Part shown: piece by piece, positions 7,995 through 17,240 of the stretch | Layout: the number at the start of each line of letters is the position of its first letter | Position numbering within the stretch: position 1 is the stretch's first letter | NCBI RefSeq assembly: GCF_000513095.1 | Contig: NZ_BAUT01000019.1 | Span: 1 to 59,268, forward strand | From: Halalkalibacter wakoensis JCM 9140 | GTDB lineage: Bacteria; Bacillota; Bacilli; Bacillales; Bacillaceae_D | Length of the DNA: 59,268 bases | Direction: 5' to 3' | Notes under the pieces: generated by a model | The model's database searches: none | What the model was told of the DNA's origin: nothing | Seen by the model: only the letters and a program-made list of their open reading frames with translations | Translations under genes and position numbers: made by a program

Positions 7995-9713
7995 ATGAAC
8001 AAAAAAGATGTGATCCGTTATTTAGAAACAATTGCAACCTACTTAGAAATTAAAGGAGAAAATCCTTTTAAAATATCGGCTTATCGCAAAGCGGCATTAT
8101 CGCTAGAGGCAGATGAGCGAACATTAAATGAAATCGAGAATCCAGCATCTTTAAATGGGATTGGAAAAGGTACGGCTGAAGTAATCTTAGAATTAAAAAA
8201 TGCCGGAAAATGTACGATACTTGATCAGTTACAAAAAGACGTTCCTGAAGGACTTTTGCCATTGCTGAAGCTTCCGGGGCTAGGCGGCAAAAAGATTGGG
8301 AAACTATACAAAGAGCTAGGGATAGTCTGTATCGATACTTTGAAAGCGGCGTGTGTTGAAAAGAAGGTACAGCAGCTGGCCGGATTTGGCAAAAAGACAG
8401 AGGAAAAAATCTTAATTGCCATTGAAGAGGCAAATACACGACCAGAACGCTTGGCTCTTCCAATTGTCTTACCAATCGCTGTTTCAATCGAACAAGCTCT
8501 AGCAAAAATGGATGGGGTAACGCGGTTCTCTCGTGCCGGAAGTTTACGCAGGATGAGCGAAACGGTAAAAGACCTTGATTTTATTATTGCAACAACAGAG
8601 ATCGAAAAAGTAAGAGAAGGAATTCTCGGCTTAGAAGCAATTAGTAAAATTATTGCCAATGGAGATACAAAAATTTCTGTCGAGGTAGTCGGGGAATATC
8701 CGATTTCGATTGATTTCAGGCTAGTTCGTCCAGAAGAGTTTGCTACAACCCTCCATCATTTTACGGGTTCAAAAGACCATAACGTGAAAATGCGTCAACT
8801 TGCTAAAGCTAGAGGTGAGCGAATTAGTGAGTACGGTGTGGAAAATCTTGAAACAGGTGAAGTGAAGACCTTTTTATCCGAACAAGATTTTTTTGAACAC
8901 TTTCACTTAACGTTTATTCCACCAGAAGCAAGAGAAGACCAAGGAGAAGTAGAAAAGGCAGAAAAGGGAATCGATCATGCGCTTCAATATGTGACAGATG
9001 AGTTAATAAGAAGTGATTTGCATATGCATACAACTTGGAGCGATGGAGCTCATTCAATAGAGGAAATGATTGAGGCAGCAAAAGAAAAAGGCTATGACTA
9101 TATCGCCATTACAGATCACTCCAAATATTTACGAGTGGCAAATGGTCTCTCTGTTGAACGTCTTAAGGAACAACATGCGAAAATAAAAAAACTAAATGAA
9201 CAATATGATGACTTTACCATTCTTACAGGAATTGAAATGGATATTTTACCTGACGGAACGTTGGACTATGAGGATGAAATTCTAGCTGAGGTTGATTTTG
9301 TGATTGCCGCAATTCATTCTTCGTTTCAACAAGACCGCGAAACAATTATGAAGAGATTAAAAGCAGCTCTGATGAGCAAGCATGTTGATCTTATCGCACA
9401 TCCAACTGGTCGCTTGCTCGGACGTCGTGATGGCTATGATGTAGACGTTGAGATGTTGATTGAACTAGCAAAAGAGACAAATACAGCACTTGAGTTAAAT
9501 GCGAATCCACACAGATTGGATTTGTCAGCACATTGGTTGAAAAAAGCCGAAGAAGCAGGAGTCGTGATTGCAATTAATACGGATGCTCATAATACCGAAT
9601 CATTAGATCTCATGACTTATGGAACAGCAATCGCTAGAAAGGCCATGTTAAAGCCAGAGTCTATCATGAATACGTGGTCGCTTGAGAAGCTTCAAGCTTT
9701 TTTAAATCGTTAA
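7995..9713 (+). CDS. polX: DNA polymerase X with PHP domain
   Basis: This is a family X DNA polymerase for gap filling in base excision repair. The start at ATG 7995 (572 residues) is preferred over ATG 7989 because AAGGGA (7981-7986) is then 8 bases away and the N-terminus matches the family (MNKKDVIRYLETIA). The N-terminal half has helix-hairpin-helix repeats (SLNGIGKGTAEVI, LPGLGGKKIGKLYKELG) and the nucleotidyltransferase motif GSLRR followed by KDLDFIIA (about 180-200). The C-terminal PHP domain (about 338-572) has HMHTTWSDG, ITDHS and the last metal ligands NTDAHN; in the family it gives 3'-5' exonuclease activity. The order polX-mutS2 matches B. subtilis. Confidence 0.93.
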   Translation: MNKKDVIRYLETIATYLEIKGENPFKISAYRKAALSLEADERTLNEIENPASLNGIGKGTAEVILELKNAGKCTILDQLQKDVPEGLLPLLKLPGLGGKKIGKLYKELGIVCIDTLKAACVEKKVQQLAGFGKKTEEKILIAIEEANTRPERLALPIVLPIAVSIEQALAKMDGVTRFSRAGSLRRMSETVKDLDFIIATTEIEKVREGILGLEAISKIIANGDTKISVEVVGEYPISIDFRLVRPEEFATTLHHFTGSKDHNVKMRQLAKARGERISEYGVENLETGEVKTFLSEQDFFEHFHLTFIPPEAREDQGEVEKAEKGIDHALQYVTDELIRSDLHMHTTWSDGAHSIEEMIEAAKEKGYDYIAITDHSKYLRVANGLSVERLKEQHAKIKKLNEQYDDFTILTGIEMDILPDGTLDYEDEILAEVDFVIAAIHSSFQQDRETIMKRLKAALMSKHVDLIAHPTGRLLGRRDGYDVDVEMLIELAKETNTALELNANPHRLDLSAHWLKKAEEAGVVIAINTDAHNTESLDLMTYGTAIARKAMLKPESIMNTWSLEKLQAFLNR

Positions 9714-9749
9714 TCCAAGTCAACAGGTCATGAAAAAGGAGCTATGTTA

Positions 9750-12110
9750 ATGGAAAGAGTGTTACGAGTTTTAGAATATGAAAAAATGAAAAAGCAGTTG
9801 CTCGAGCATGTTTCATCTTCTTTAGGAAGACAAAAAGTTGAGCAATTGTTCCCTTCTGTTGATTTAGGTGAAGTTCAAGCATGGCAACATGAGACAGCAG
9901 AAGGAGCAAAAGTTCTCAGGCTAAAGGGGCAGGCTCCTTTAGGAGGGATAACAGACGTTGCTGCGAATGTAAAACGTGCAAAAATCGGAGGAGCTCTTGC
10001 GGCAAGTGAATTGATGGCGATTGCAAGTACGATCTATGGGGGCCGTCGATTAAAGAAATTTATTGTAACCATGGTGGAGGAAGAGGAAATTGAGCTTCCA
10101 TCCTTATTTGAATATGCCTCACAAATTGAATCTTTAACAGATGTTGAACGAGAAATCAAACAATGCATTGATGATAACGGACATGTTCTTGATTCCGCGA
10201 GCCATGAGCTAAGAACGATACGTCAGCAAGTCCGTAGTTATGAGGCATCTGTCCGCTCGAAATTAGAAAGCTTAACGAGGTCATCAAGTACACAAAAAAT
10301 GCTATCAGATGCGATTGTGACGATTCGAAATGATCGCTTTGTTATTCCAGTCAAACAGGAATACCGAAGTTCCTTTGGTGGGATTGTCCATGATCAATCT
10401 GGATCAGGAGCAACCTTGTTTATTGAGCCGCAAGCCATTGTAACGTTAAATAACCAATTACGTGAGGCCAAAAGCCGTGAAAAGCAAGAAATTGAACGGA
10501 TATTAGCAAAGTTATCAAACGAAGTAGCAGAAGTAGCTGATGCGCTGCTACACAATTTAACCGTACTGGCGGTTTTAGATTTTGTCTTTGCTAAAGCACG
10601 GTATGCTCATCAAATAAAAGGAACAGAACCAATGCTTAATGAGGATGGCTACATGCATTTAAAAAGAGCAAGACATCCACTAATAGAGGCGGATGAAGTC
10701 GTTCCAATTGATGTCCAACTAGGTGGGGAATTCCGTTCGTTAATTATTACCGGACCGAATACGGGAGGAAAAACGGTCACATTAAAGACAGTTGGACTCC
10801 TAACACTAATGGCCCAATCTGGTTTGCATGTACCGGTAGAAGAAGAGTCGGAGCTAGCCGTCTTTAAACAAGTCTTTGCGGACATCGGTGATGAGCAATC
10901 CATTGAGCAGAGCTTAAGTACGTTTTCCTCTCATATGACAAACATTGTGGATATATTAGGAAAAGTGGACTTCCAAAGCCTTGTTTTATTTGATGAATTA
11001 GGAGCTGGGACAGATCCAACAGAAGGAGCAGCCTTGGCGATTTCCATTTTAGATGATGTGTACAATCGAGGGGCATGCATTGTCGCAACAACCCATTATA
11101 GCGAATTAAAAGGGTATGCGTATAATCGTGAAGGTGCAATGAATGCAAGTGTAGAATTTAATGTAGAGACCCTTCGTCCGACCTATCGTCTCCTCATTGG
11201 AGTACCAGGTAGAAGTAATGCGTTTGCTATCTCGAGAAGGTTAGGTTTAGATGAACGAGTCATTGACCGTGCAAAGGAACAAATTGATCAGGAAACAAAC
11301 CAGATTGAAAATATGATCTCCTCTCTTGAAACGAGTCAGAAGTCGGCTGAATCAGAAAGAGAAGAAGCGGAATCGATTCGTCTTGAAGCAGAGAAGTTAC
11401 GTGAAGATCTCATTAAACAATTGGATCAATTGGAACTAGAAAAAGAACGTATTCTAAAAAAAGCAGAAGAGAAAGCTGAAAAAGCGGTTAAAGAAGCAAA
11501 AGAAGAAGCCGAATTCATTATCGGTGAATTAAGAGAGATGCAAAAAGAAGGTCTTTCTGTTAAAGAGCATCAAATTATTGATGCGAAAAAACATCTAGAA
11601 GAAGCGGCACCGAAATTAACAGCAAAACAAAAGAAAATCAAAAAGGATGCAGCTAAAGCGAAACAAAACATCCAAGCTGGTGACGAAGTAAAAGTACTTA
11701 GCTTTGGACAAAAAGGGTTTGTCGTTGAAAAAATAAATGACGAACAGTTCCAAGTTCAAATGGGAATTATGAAAATGAAAGTCAAAAAAGATGATTTACA
11801 GCTATTAGATCGTCCAAAACCTGTGGAGACCAAACCGCTTGCTATGATAAGGGGTGGCCAGTCACACGTAAAAGCTGAGTTAGATTTACGTGGCCAAAGA
11901 TACGAAGATGCCATGTTAAAAGTTGAAAAATACATTGACGACGCCTTGTTGGCTGGATATCATCAAGTTTCCATTATTCACGGAAAAGGCAGTGGAGCCT
12001 TACGTAAAGGAGTTAAACAACTTTTGAAAAAGCACCCTCATGTAAAAGCTGAACGAGATGGTGGTATGAATGAAGGGGGCCTTGGAAACACAGTTGTTGA
12101 ATTGAAATAA
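9750..12110 (+). CDS. mutS2: Endonuclease MutS2
   Basis: MutS2 is a MutS-like ATPase that suppresses homologous recombination and, in newer work, rescues collided ribosomes. The start at ATG 9750 gives 786 residues with AAAAAGGA 9 bases upstream; ATG 9744 is too close to it. Walker [10 protein letters not shown] lies near residue 333, and the Walker B region [18 protein letters not shown] near 410. A long charged coiled coil spans about 515-610. The C-terminal Smr domain has [11 protein letters not shown] (about 710) and [12 protein letters not shown] (about 743). The N-terminal mismatch-binding domain of MutS is absent, as usual for MutS2. Confidence 0.95.
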   Translation: MERVLRVLEYEKMKKQLLEHVSSSLGRQKVEQLFPSVDLGEVQAWQHETAEGAKVLRLKGQAPLGGITDVAANVKRAKIGGALAASELMAIASTIYGGRRLKKFIVTMVEEEEIELPSLFEYASQIESLTDVEREIKQCIDDNGHVLDSASHELRTIRQQVRSYEASVRSKLESLTRSSSTQKMLSDAIVTIRNDRFVIPVKQEYRSSFGGIVHDQSGSGATLFIEPQAIVTLNNQLREAKSREKQEIERILAKLSNEVAEVADALLHNLTVLAVLDFVFAKARYAHQIKGTEPMLNEDGYMHLKRARHPLIEADEVVPIDVQLGGEFRSLIITGPNTGGKTVTLKTVGLLTLMAQSGLHVPVEEESELAVFKQVFADIGDEQSIEQSLSTFSSHMTNIVDILGKVDFQSLVLFDELGAGTDPTEGAALAISILDDVYNRGACIVATTHYSELKGYAYNREGAMNASVEFNVETLRPTYRLLIGVPGRSNAFAISRRLGLDERVIDRAKEQIDQETNQIENMISSLETSQKSAESEREEAESIRLEAEKLREDLIKQLDQLELEKERILKKAEEKAEKAVKEAKEEAEFIIGELREMQKEGLSVKEHQIIDAKKHLEEAAPKLTAKQKKIKKDAAKAKQNIQAGDEVKVLSFGQKGFVVEKINDEQFQVQMGIMKMKVKKDDLQLLDRPKPVETKPLAMIRGGQSHVKAELDLRGQRYEDAMLKVEKYIDDALLAGYHQVSIIHGKGSGALRKGVKQLLKKHPHVKAERDGGMNEGGLGNTVVELK

Positions 12111-12125
12111 AAAGAGGCGAAGAAT

Positions 12126-12538
12126 ATGGAAGTTTTACTTGAGAATGAATGGATTCGAACAGCGGCGTATTATAGTGTCTCTCTTCTTGCTCTTATTTTG
12201 TTTTTAACAATCTTTGAATTGGTGACAAGTTATCACAATTGGGAGGAGATTAAGAAGGGGAATATCGCTGTAGCTATGGCAACGGGTGGGAAAATATTTG
12301 GGGTGCTAATATTTTTAGACACTCCATCGAATACACCGATTCCATGCTAATGATGCTGGCATGGGGAGTACTAGGTTTCTCGTTGCTAATGGTTAGTTAC
12401 TTTGTGTTTGAATTTTTAACTCCGGGTTTTAAGGTCGATGAGGAGATACAAAGGGATAATCGTGCGGTCGGTTTAATCGCGCTCGTTCTTTCTGTTGGAT
12501 TGTCCTATGTTATTGGTGCAAGTATACTTGCTAGGTAA
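12126..12538 (+). CDS. DUF350-family membrane protein YshE (frameshifted as sequenced)
   Basis: This small integral membrane protein of unknown function has DUF350 character (YSVSLLALILFLTIFELV, NWEEIKKGNIAVAMATGGKI). The reading frame changes at about 12304: reading ggggtgctaat with one extra base gives FGVANIFRHSIEYTDSMLMM and continues into the second half (WGVLGFSLLMVSYFVFEFL). The corrected length is about 137 residues with four membrane segments. It follows mutS2 with a ribosome site AAAGAGGCG, as in B. subtilis. The single-base defect looks like a sequence error. Confidence 0.75.
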
Positions 12539-12562
12539 AGGAGCAAACATGTGGAGCTTTTA

Positions 12563-12637
12563 ATGAAAATTTTATATGTAAGTTGTGGGGTATTTATTGT
12601 AGCAGGTATTATTTTTATGCTTTTCTTTGCCCCTTAA
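12563..12637 (+). CDS. Possible 24-residue membrane peptide
   Basis: ATG 12563 to TAA 12637 encodes a short peptide with one hydrophobic segment (VFIVAGIIFMLFFAP). GTGGAG lies about 7 bases upstream. It sits between yshE and the terminator at 12663. It could be a real small membrane protein or chance; there is no family to compare it with. Confidence 0.3.
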   Translation: MKILYVSCGVFIVAGIIFMLFFAP

Positions 12638-12662
12638 GAGAAAAACAGGGGAAGAGCAAGTT

Positions 12663-12716
12663 AAAGAGTGTCTGTCAAAACGGTCAAGTTTAACCTTTTG
12701 ACAGACACTCTTTTTT
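12663..12716 (+). terminator. Strong terminator after the mutS2-yshE group
   Basis: The arms at 12663-12680 (AAAGAGTGTCTGTCAAAA) and 12696-12713 are perfectly complementary and run into a T-tract. Confidence 0.9.
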
Positions 12717-12788
12717 AGGCTGAAATGTATGACGTATTGCGGTTTTTGATCCTTCTAAAAAAAAAAAGTGAAAATAATCAAAAAACGG

Positions 12789-12817
12789 TACAAAATTGTA
12801 AGCGATTACAATACAAT
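12789..12817 (+). promoter_or_regulatory. Promoter of first acyl-CoA ligase with embedded cre site
   Basis: TGTAAGCGATTACA (12797-12810) matches the CcpA cre consensus TGWAANCGNTNWCA at every fixed position. It lies in the 17-base spacer between a weak -35 (TACAAA, 12789-12794) and -10 TACAAT (12812-12817). CcpA bound here should block transcription when sugar is plentiful. I see no FadR box in this promoter. Confidence 0.7.
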
Positions 12818-12881
12818 AGAGTAGAGGAGATGAACGTTGAAGAAAGGAGTATCATATAATTTTCTTAAGGAGGAGATTGTC

Positions 12882-14588
12882 TTGGCTACGGAGGAAAAGA
12901 TTTGGTTAGAGAGCTATCCTGAGGAAGTGCCCCATTCAATTGAGTATGATGAAAGGTGTTTACACGATTATTTGCAATTATCAGCGGGGAAGTATCCGAA
13001 TCAAGATGCATTGCACTTTCTAGGGAAGGACATGACGTACAAAGAATTGTATGAGCAATCCAAAATGTTTGCCAATCAATTGCTATCTCTCGGTGTGAAA
13101 AAGGGAGATCGTGTAGCCATTATGCTTGCTAACTGTCCACAAGGGGTTATTAGTTATTATGGAGCCCTTATGGTAGGTGCAGTAGTCGTTCAAACAAATC
13201 CACTTTATGTTGAAAGAGAATTAGAGCATCAACTAATAGACTCTGGTGCGAAAGTCATCATTTGTCTTGACTTAGTTTTTCCACGTGTTCAAAAGGTTAG
13301 GTCCAATACGAGCCTAGAATATGTTATTGTTACAGGCATAAAAGACTATCTTCCTTTTCCAAAGAATCTACTCTATCCATTCGTTCAAAAGAAAAATACA
13401 GGAATAAAAGTTGATGTTGTGTATGATAAAAATACGTTATCATTTAAGCCGTTTTTAAAAGCTGGTTCACTACAAGATCTAAACGTCTCACTTGATCCCG
13501 TTGAAGACATAGCTCTTTTACAATATACAGGTGGAACGACCGGGCCAGCAAAAGGAGTTATGTTGACTCATCAAAATCTTGTTGTAAACACAATCCAATG
13601 CATCCACTGGACATATAAAACCGTTCCAGGTAAAGAAAGAGGTTTGGCTGTGCTACCTTTTTTTCATGTATACGGAATGACGGTAAGCATGAATTTTGGT
13701 ATTATGAATGGATTTACGACTGTCATATTGCCTAAATTTGACCCGAAAATGGTTTTAAAGACAATCGAGAAACAGAAAATTACACTCTTTCCAGGAGCAC
13801 CCACCATGTACGTGGCGTTAGTGAATGATCCAACCATTACTGATTATGACCTCTCATCCATTAAAGCTTGTTTAAGTGGCGCAGCACCCCTACCATTAGA
13901 AGTTCAGCAAAAATTTGAAAAGTTAACAGGTGGAAAGTTAGTAGAAGGGTACGGTTTAACCGAGACTTCTCCTGTGGCTGCAGCTAATCCCATTTGGGGA
14001 AAGAGAAAAACAGGAAGCATAGGAGTTCCATGGCCTGATACAGAAGTACAGGTAATCTCAGCAGAAACAGGTGAACCAGCTGAAGTTGGTGAGGTTGGTG
14101 AAATTGCAATAAGAGGACCTCAAGTGATGAAGGGCTATTGGAACCGTCCTGAAGAAACGGCACGAGTTTTTAAAGAGGATTGGTTTCTAAGCGGAGATAT
14201 GGGATATATGGATGAAGAAGGATATTTTTATATTGTCGATCGGAAAAAGGATATGATTATTGCTAGCGGCTTTAACATTTATCCGAGAGAAATTGAAGAA
14301 GTATTGTATGAGCACGAAGCTATACAGGAAGCCGTAGTCATTGGAGTCCCAGATGAATATCGAGGGGAAACGGTAAAGGCTTTTATTGTTCTAAAGGAAG
14401 GAAGCTCTTTAAACGAAGAGGCACTAGAAGAGTACTGTAGAAAGCACTTAGCTGCCTATAAAGTACCAAAGTATTATGAGTTTCGAGAAGAGCTACCAAA
14501 GACATTAGTTGGAAAAATTCTTAGACGCGTTCTTGTAGAAGAGGAAAAAGAGAAACGAGCCTCGACTGAAAAAGTAAGTAATGAGTAA
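12882..14588 (+). CDS. lcfA: Long-chain fatty-acid-CoA ligase, paralog 1
   Basis: This enzyme activates long-chain fatty acids to acyl-CoA with ATP, the first step of beta-oxidation. The TTG at 12882 is chosen because AAGGAGGAG (12867-12875) is 6 bases upstream and the N-terminus then aligns with the family; this gives 568 residues. An earlier in-frame TTG at 12837 would add 15 residues. ANL-superfamily motifs are the P-loop YTGGTTGPAKGV (about 214), GYGLTETSP (about 356) and the hinge DRKKDM (about 453), with the catalytic Lys in KTLVGKILRR near the end. It is closely similar to the gene at 14853, so this is a tandem duplication. Confidence 0.92.
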   Translation: MATEEKIWLESYPEEVPHSIEYDERCLHDYLQLSAGKYPNQDALHFLGKDMTYKELYEQSKMFANQLLSLGVKKGDRVAIMLANCPQGVISYYGALMVGAVVVQTNPLYVERELEHQLIDSGAKVIICLDLVFPRVQKVRSNTSLEYVIVTGIKDYLPFPKNLLYPFVQKKNTGIKVDVVYDKNTLSFKPFLKAGSLQDLNVSLDPVEDIALLQYTGGTTGPAKGVMLTHQNLVVNTIQCIHWTYKTVPGKERGLAVLPFFHVYGMTVSMNFGIMNGFTTVILPKFDPKMVLKTIEKQKITLFPGAPTMYVALVNDPTITDYDLSSIKACLSGAAPLPLEVQQKFEKLTGGKLVEGYGLTETSPVAAANPIWGKRKTGSIGVPWPDTEVQVISAETGEPAEVGEVGEIAIRGPQVMKGYWNRPEETARVFKEDWFLSGDMGYMDEEGYFYIVDRKKDMIIASGFNIYPREIEEVLYEHEAIQEAVVIGVPDEYRGETVKAFIVLKEGSSLNEEALEEYCRKHLAAYKVPKYYEFREELPKTLVGKILRRVLVEEEKEKRASTEKVSNE

Positions 14589-14652
14589 TCCTTGAAGTTC
14601 AAAAAGGTTTACGCTTATTAATTAGGGTTATGATGTCTTGACCCATTGATCG

Positions 14653-14687
14653 CCTTCTGTGAGGAAACCTCATAGAAGGTTTTTTTA
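14653..14687 (+). terminator. Terminator between the two ligase genes
   Basis: CCTTCTGTGAGG pairs with CCTCATAGAAGG around a short loop, followed by seven T. Confidence 0.85.
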
Positions 14688-14770
14688 CTGGTGTTCACAG
14701 CCTCTGATAGGTTATGTTTTGAACATGATTTCGTTTTGAAAAACAAATCAAAAGAAAATAAAAAAATGTA

Positions 14771-14799
14771 TTTAAAAATGAATGAACATTCATTACAAT
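14771..14799 (+). promoter_or_regulatory. Promoter of second acyl-CoA ligase with FadR box
   Basis: TTTAAA (14771-14776) and TACAAT (14794-14799) are 17 bases apart. The spacer and -10 overlap TGAATGAACATTCATT (from 14779), close to the B. subtilis FadR operator TGAATGAnTAnTCATTCA. FadR should repress until long-chain acyl-CoA appears. Confidence 0.7.
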
Positions 14800-14852
14800 A
14801 GAGGAGAGAGGATGAATTTATTGAAAAGGAGAGATCTAAGGAGGCTATTTGT

Positions 14853-16532
14853 TTGAATAGGTGGCTAGAACAGTACCCCGATGAGGTTCCAATGACTATT
14901 GAATATCCGGACGTAACGTTGCACGAGTTGGTTGAACAAGCAGGGAATCGCTTTCCAAATCAAGTCGCGCTTGAATTTCTCGGAAAGTCGATTACATATA
15001 AAGAGTTCAATCAATCTGTGATTCGGTTTTCCAACCAATTGATTTCATTAGGTTTAAAAAAAGGAGAACGTGTCTCTATTATGCTACCAAATTGTCCACA
15101 AGGGGTGATTGCCTATTTTGCGACATTATTAGCAGGAGGGGTTGTCGTCCAAACGAATCCACTTTATGTTGAACGGGAATTAGAACATCAATTGGTGGAT
15201 TCGGGAGCAAAGATGATCATTTGTTTAGATTTATTGTATTCAAGAGTGATGAATGTAATGAAAGCAACGAAAATTGAACAAATTATTGTAACCGCTATCA
15301 AAGATTATTTGCCGTTTCCGAAAAGTATCATCTATCCATTTATTCAAAAGAGAAATACAGGAGTGAAAATAGAAATTGAGTACAGAGGCAACGTACACAA
15401 ATTTAATCAGCTACTAGCTACAGGTGAAGACACTCGTCCAACTATTGATGTTCATCCAAAAGAAGATTTGGCGTTGTTACAATATACAGGTGGGACGACT
15501 GGAGTGGCAAAAGGGGTTATGCTCACTCACTCTAATTTAGTCGCTAATACGATTCAATGTCGCAATTGGTTGTATAAATTAGAAGAAGGAAAAGAACGGA
15601 CACTTGCAGCACTCCCATTTTTTCACGTATATGGAATGACGACATGCATGAATTTAACGTTATCAATGGGGAATGAATTACACATGGTCCCACGATTTGA
15701 TCCAAAACAAATATTAAAAATCATTGATAAGAAAAAAATAACGTCGTTTCCTGGAGCTCCAACCATGTATATCGGTCTTATTAATCAGCCAGACATTCAA
15801 AATTATAACCTATCATCGATAAAAGCTTGTATTAGTGGGTCAGCTACCTTGCCGTTAGATGTCCAGCAGCAATTTGAAAAACTAACTGGTGGAAAGCTTG
15901 TCGAAGGGTACGGCTTGACAGAAGCAGCGCCGGTCACGCATTGTAATAGTGTATGGGGGAAAAGGAAGGAAGCTAGTATTGGTCTTCCATGGCCCGATAC
16001 GGAAGCGGTCATTTTATCGATGGAGACAGGGGAAATGGTGGAACCTGGAGAATTAGGGGAGCTTGCTGTAAGAGGTCCTCAAATCATGAGAGGTTATTGG
16101 AATCGTCCTGAAGATACAGCGATGACGTTAAAAGACGACTGGCTTTTAACGGGTGATATTGGTTACATGGATGAAGAAGGCTATTTCTTTGTTGTTGATC
16201 GGAAAAAAGACATGATTATTGCAGGTGGATTTAATATCTATCCTAGAGAAATTGAAGAGGTTCTTTACCATCATGAAGATGTTCAAGAAGCGGTTGCGAT
16301 CGGTGTCGCAGATGAGTATCGAGGGGAAACGGTTAAAGTGTTCATTGTGAAAAAAGAAGGATCTACATTAACCGAAGAAGAGCTCGAGAAACATTGTAGG
16401 AAGAACCTAGCTGCGTATAAAGTACCAAAAATATATGAGTTTCGAGACGAACTACCAAAAACGCTAGTGGGTAAAATTTTAAAGCGTGTATTAATAGAAG
16501 AAGAGAAACAAAAGCTACCAGTATCTAAGTAA
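14853..16532 (+). CDS. lcfA: Long-chain fatty-acid-CoA ligase, paralog 2
   Basis: This 559-residue protein has the same activity and length class as B. subtilis LcfA. The TTG at 14853 has AAGGAGG (14838-14844) 8 bases upstream. Motifs are YTGGTTGVAKGV, GYGLTEAAP and DRKKDMI, and the C-terminal KTLVGKILKR holds the catalytic Lys. It precedes fadR, the position held by lcfA in B. subtilis, so this copy is probably the orthologue in place. The start codon overlaps the stop of a 14-codon leader frame (TTGA), which suggests translational coupling. It is expected to be repressed by FadR through the box in its promoter. Confidence 0.93.
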   Translation: MNRWLEQYPDEVPMTIEYPDVTLHELVEQAGNRFPNQVALEFLGKSITYKEFNQSVIRFSNQLISLGLKKGERVSIMLPNCPQGVIAYFATLLAGGVVVQTNPLYVERELEHQLVDSGAKMIICLDLLYSRVMNVMKATKIEQIIVTAIKDYLPFPKSIIYPFIQKRNTGVKIEIEYRGNVHKFNQLLATGEDTRPTIDVHPKEDLALLQYTGGTTGVAKGVMLTHSNLVANTIQCRNWLYKLEEGKERTLAALPFFHVYGMTTCMNLTLSMGNELHMVPRFDPKQILKIIDKKKITSFPGAPTMYIGLINQPDIQNYNLSSIKACISGSATLPLDVQQQFEKLTGGKLVEGYGLTEAAPVTHCNSVWGKRKEASIGLPWPDTEAVILSMETGEMVEPGELGELAVRGPQIMRGYWNRPEDTAMTLKDDWLLTGDIGYMDEEGYFFVVDRKKDMIIAGGFNIYPREIEEVLYHHEDVQEAVAIGVADEYRGETVKVFIVKKEGSTLTEEELEKHCRKNLAAYKVPKIYEFRDELPKTLVGKILKRVLIEEEKQKLPVSK

Positions 16533-16560
16533 AGTATGAGCAAGAAGAAAGACAGATGGG

Positions 16561-16615
16561 TTGACAATCACATTCTTTTTCACTAAAATAAGACATATGA
16601 ATGAATACTCATTCA
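16561..16615 (+). promoter_or_regulatory. fadR promoter and FadR operator
   Basis: TTGACA (16561-16566) and TAAAAT (16584-16589) are 17 bases apart. TGAATGAATACTCATTCA (16598-16615) matches the FadR consensus TGAATGAnTAnTCATTCA exactly and covers the expected transcription start. This indicates autoregulation of fadR-fadB-etfB-etfA. Confidence 0.85.
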
Positions 16616-16632
16616 CTAAAGGGGAGAATAAA

Positions 16633-17220
16633 GTGGGAAAGAAAAAAGGACCTAAATACAACCAGATTATAGATGCAGCAGTAAAAGTGATTGCAAATCA
16701 TGGCTATCATCAGGCTCAAGTTTCTAAGATTGCTAAAGAAGCAGGGGTAGCAGATGGAACCATTTATTTATATTTTGAGAACAAAGAAGATATATTAACT
16801 TCACTATTCGAAGAGAAATTGGGGAGTTTTGTCGAGTACATTCGCACACAACTTACTTCTGATTTGTCTACCGAAAAGAAGTTTCTAATATTAATCAGAA
16901 AGCATCTTGAGCAGCTTCAGGATGATCATCATCTAGCAGTTGTGACACAATTAGAATTAAGGCAGTCCAATACGGATTTACGTTTAAAAATAAACGAAAT
17001 TCTTAAAGGCTACTTAGTGTTAGTGGATGAATTGCTAACAGAAGGGAAAGAGAATGGATTTTTCCAAGCTGACCTTGATAACCGTTTAGCTCGTCAAATG
17101 ATTTTTGGTACCGTTGATGAGGTCGTAACGAATTGGGTTATGAAAGAGTGCAAGTATGACTTAGTTAGTTTAGCAGAGCCAGTCCATAACATGTTACTTG
17201 GTGGATTGCGTTCATCTTAA
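16633..17220 (+). CDS. fadR: TetR-family fatty acid degradation regulator FadR
   Basis: FadR represses beta-oxidation genes and is released by long-chain acyl-CoA. The GTG at 16633 follows AGGGGAG (16620-16626) and gives 195 residues, close to the B. subtilis length. The TetR helix-turn-helix is at about residues 25-50 (VSKIAKEAGVADGTIYLYF). The remaining helices form the ligand-binding and dimer domain. It is the first gene of fadR-fadB-etfB-etfA, with its own operator at 16598-16615. Confidence 0.93.
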   Translation: MGKKKGPKYNQIIDAAVKVIANHGYHQAQVSKIAKEAGVADGTIYLYFENKEDILTSLFEEKLGSFVEYIRTQLTSDLSTEKKFLILIRKHLEQLQDDHHLAVVTQLELRQSNTDLRLKINEILKGYLVLVDELLTEGKENGFFQADLDNRLARQMIFGTVDEVVTNWVMKECKYDLVSLAEPVHNMLLGGLRSS

Positions 17221-17240
17221 ATGTTAAAGGGAGTGAGCAA

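Noticed and set aside
8068-8659. Two overlapping 144-145 residue minus-strand frames inside polX
   Set aside because: They are antisense to a well-conserved gene, have no ribosome site and no recognisable product.
12837-12881. Earlier TTG start for the first acyl-CoA ligase
   Set aside because: The TTG at 12882 has a better ribosome site and matches the family N-terminus, though the earlier start is not excluded.
16561-16632. fadR start at TTG 16561
   Set aside because: This TTG is the -35 box TTGACA; the GTG at 16633 has the ribosome site and the right length.
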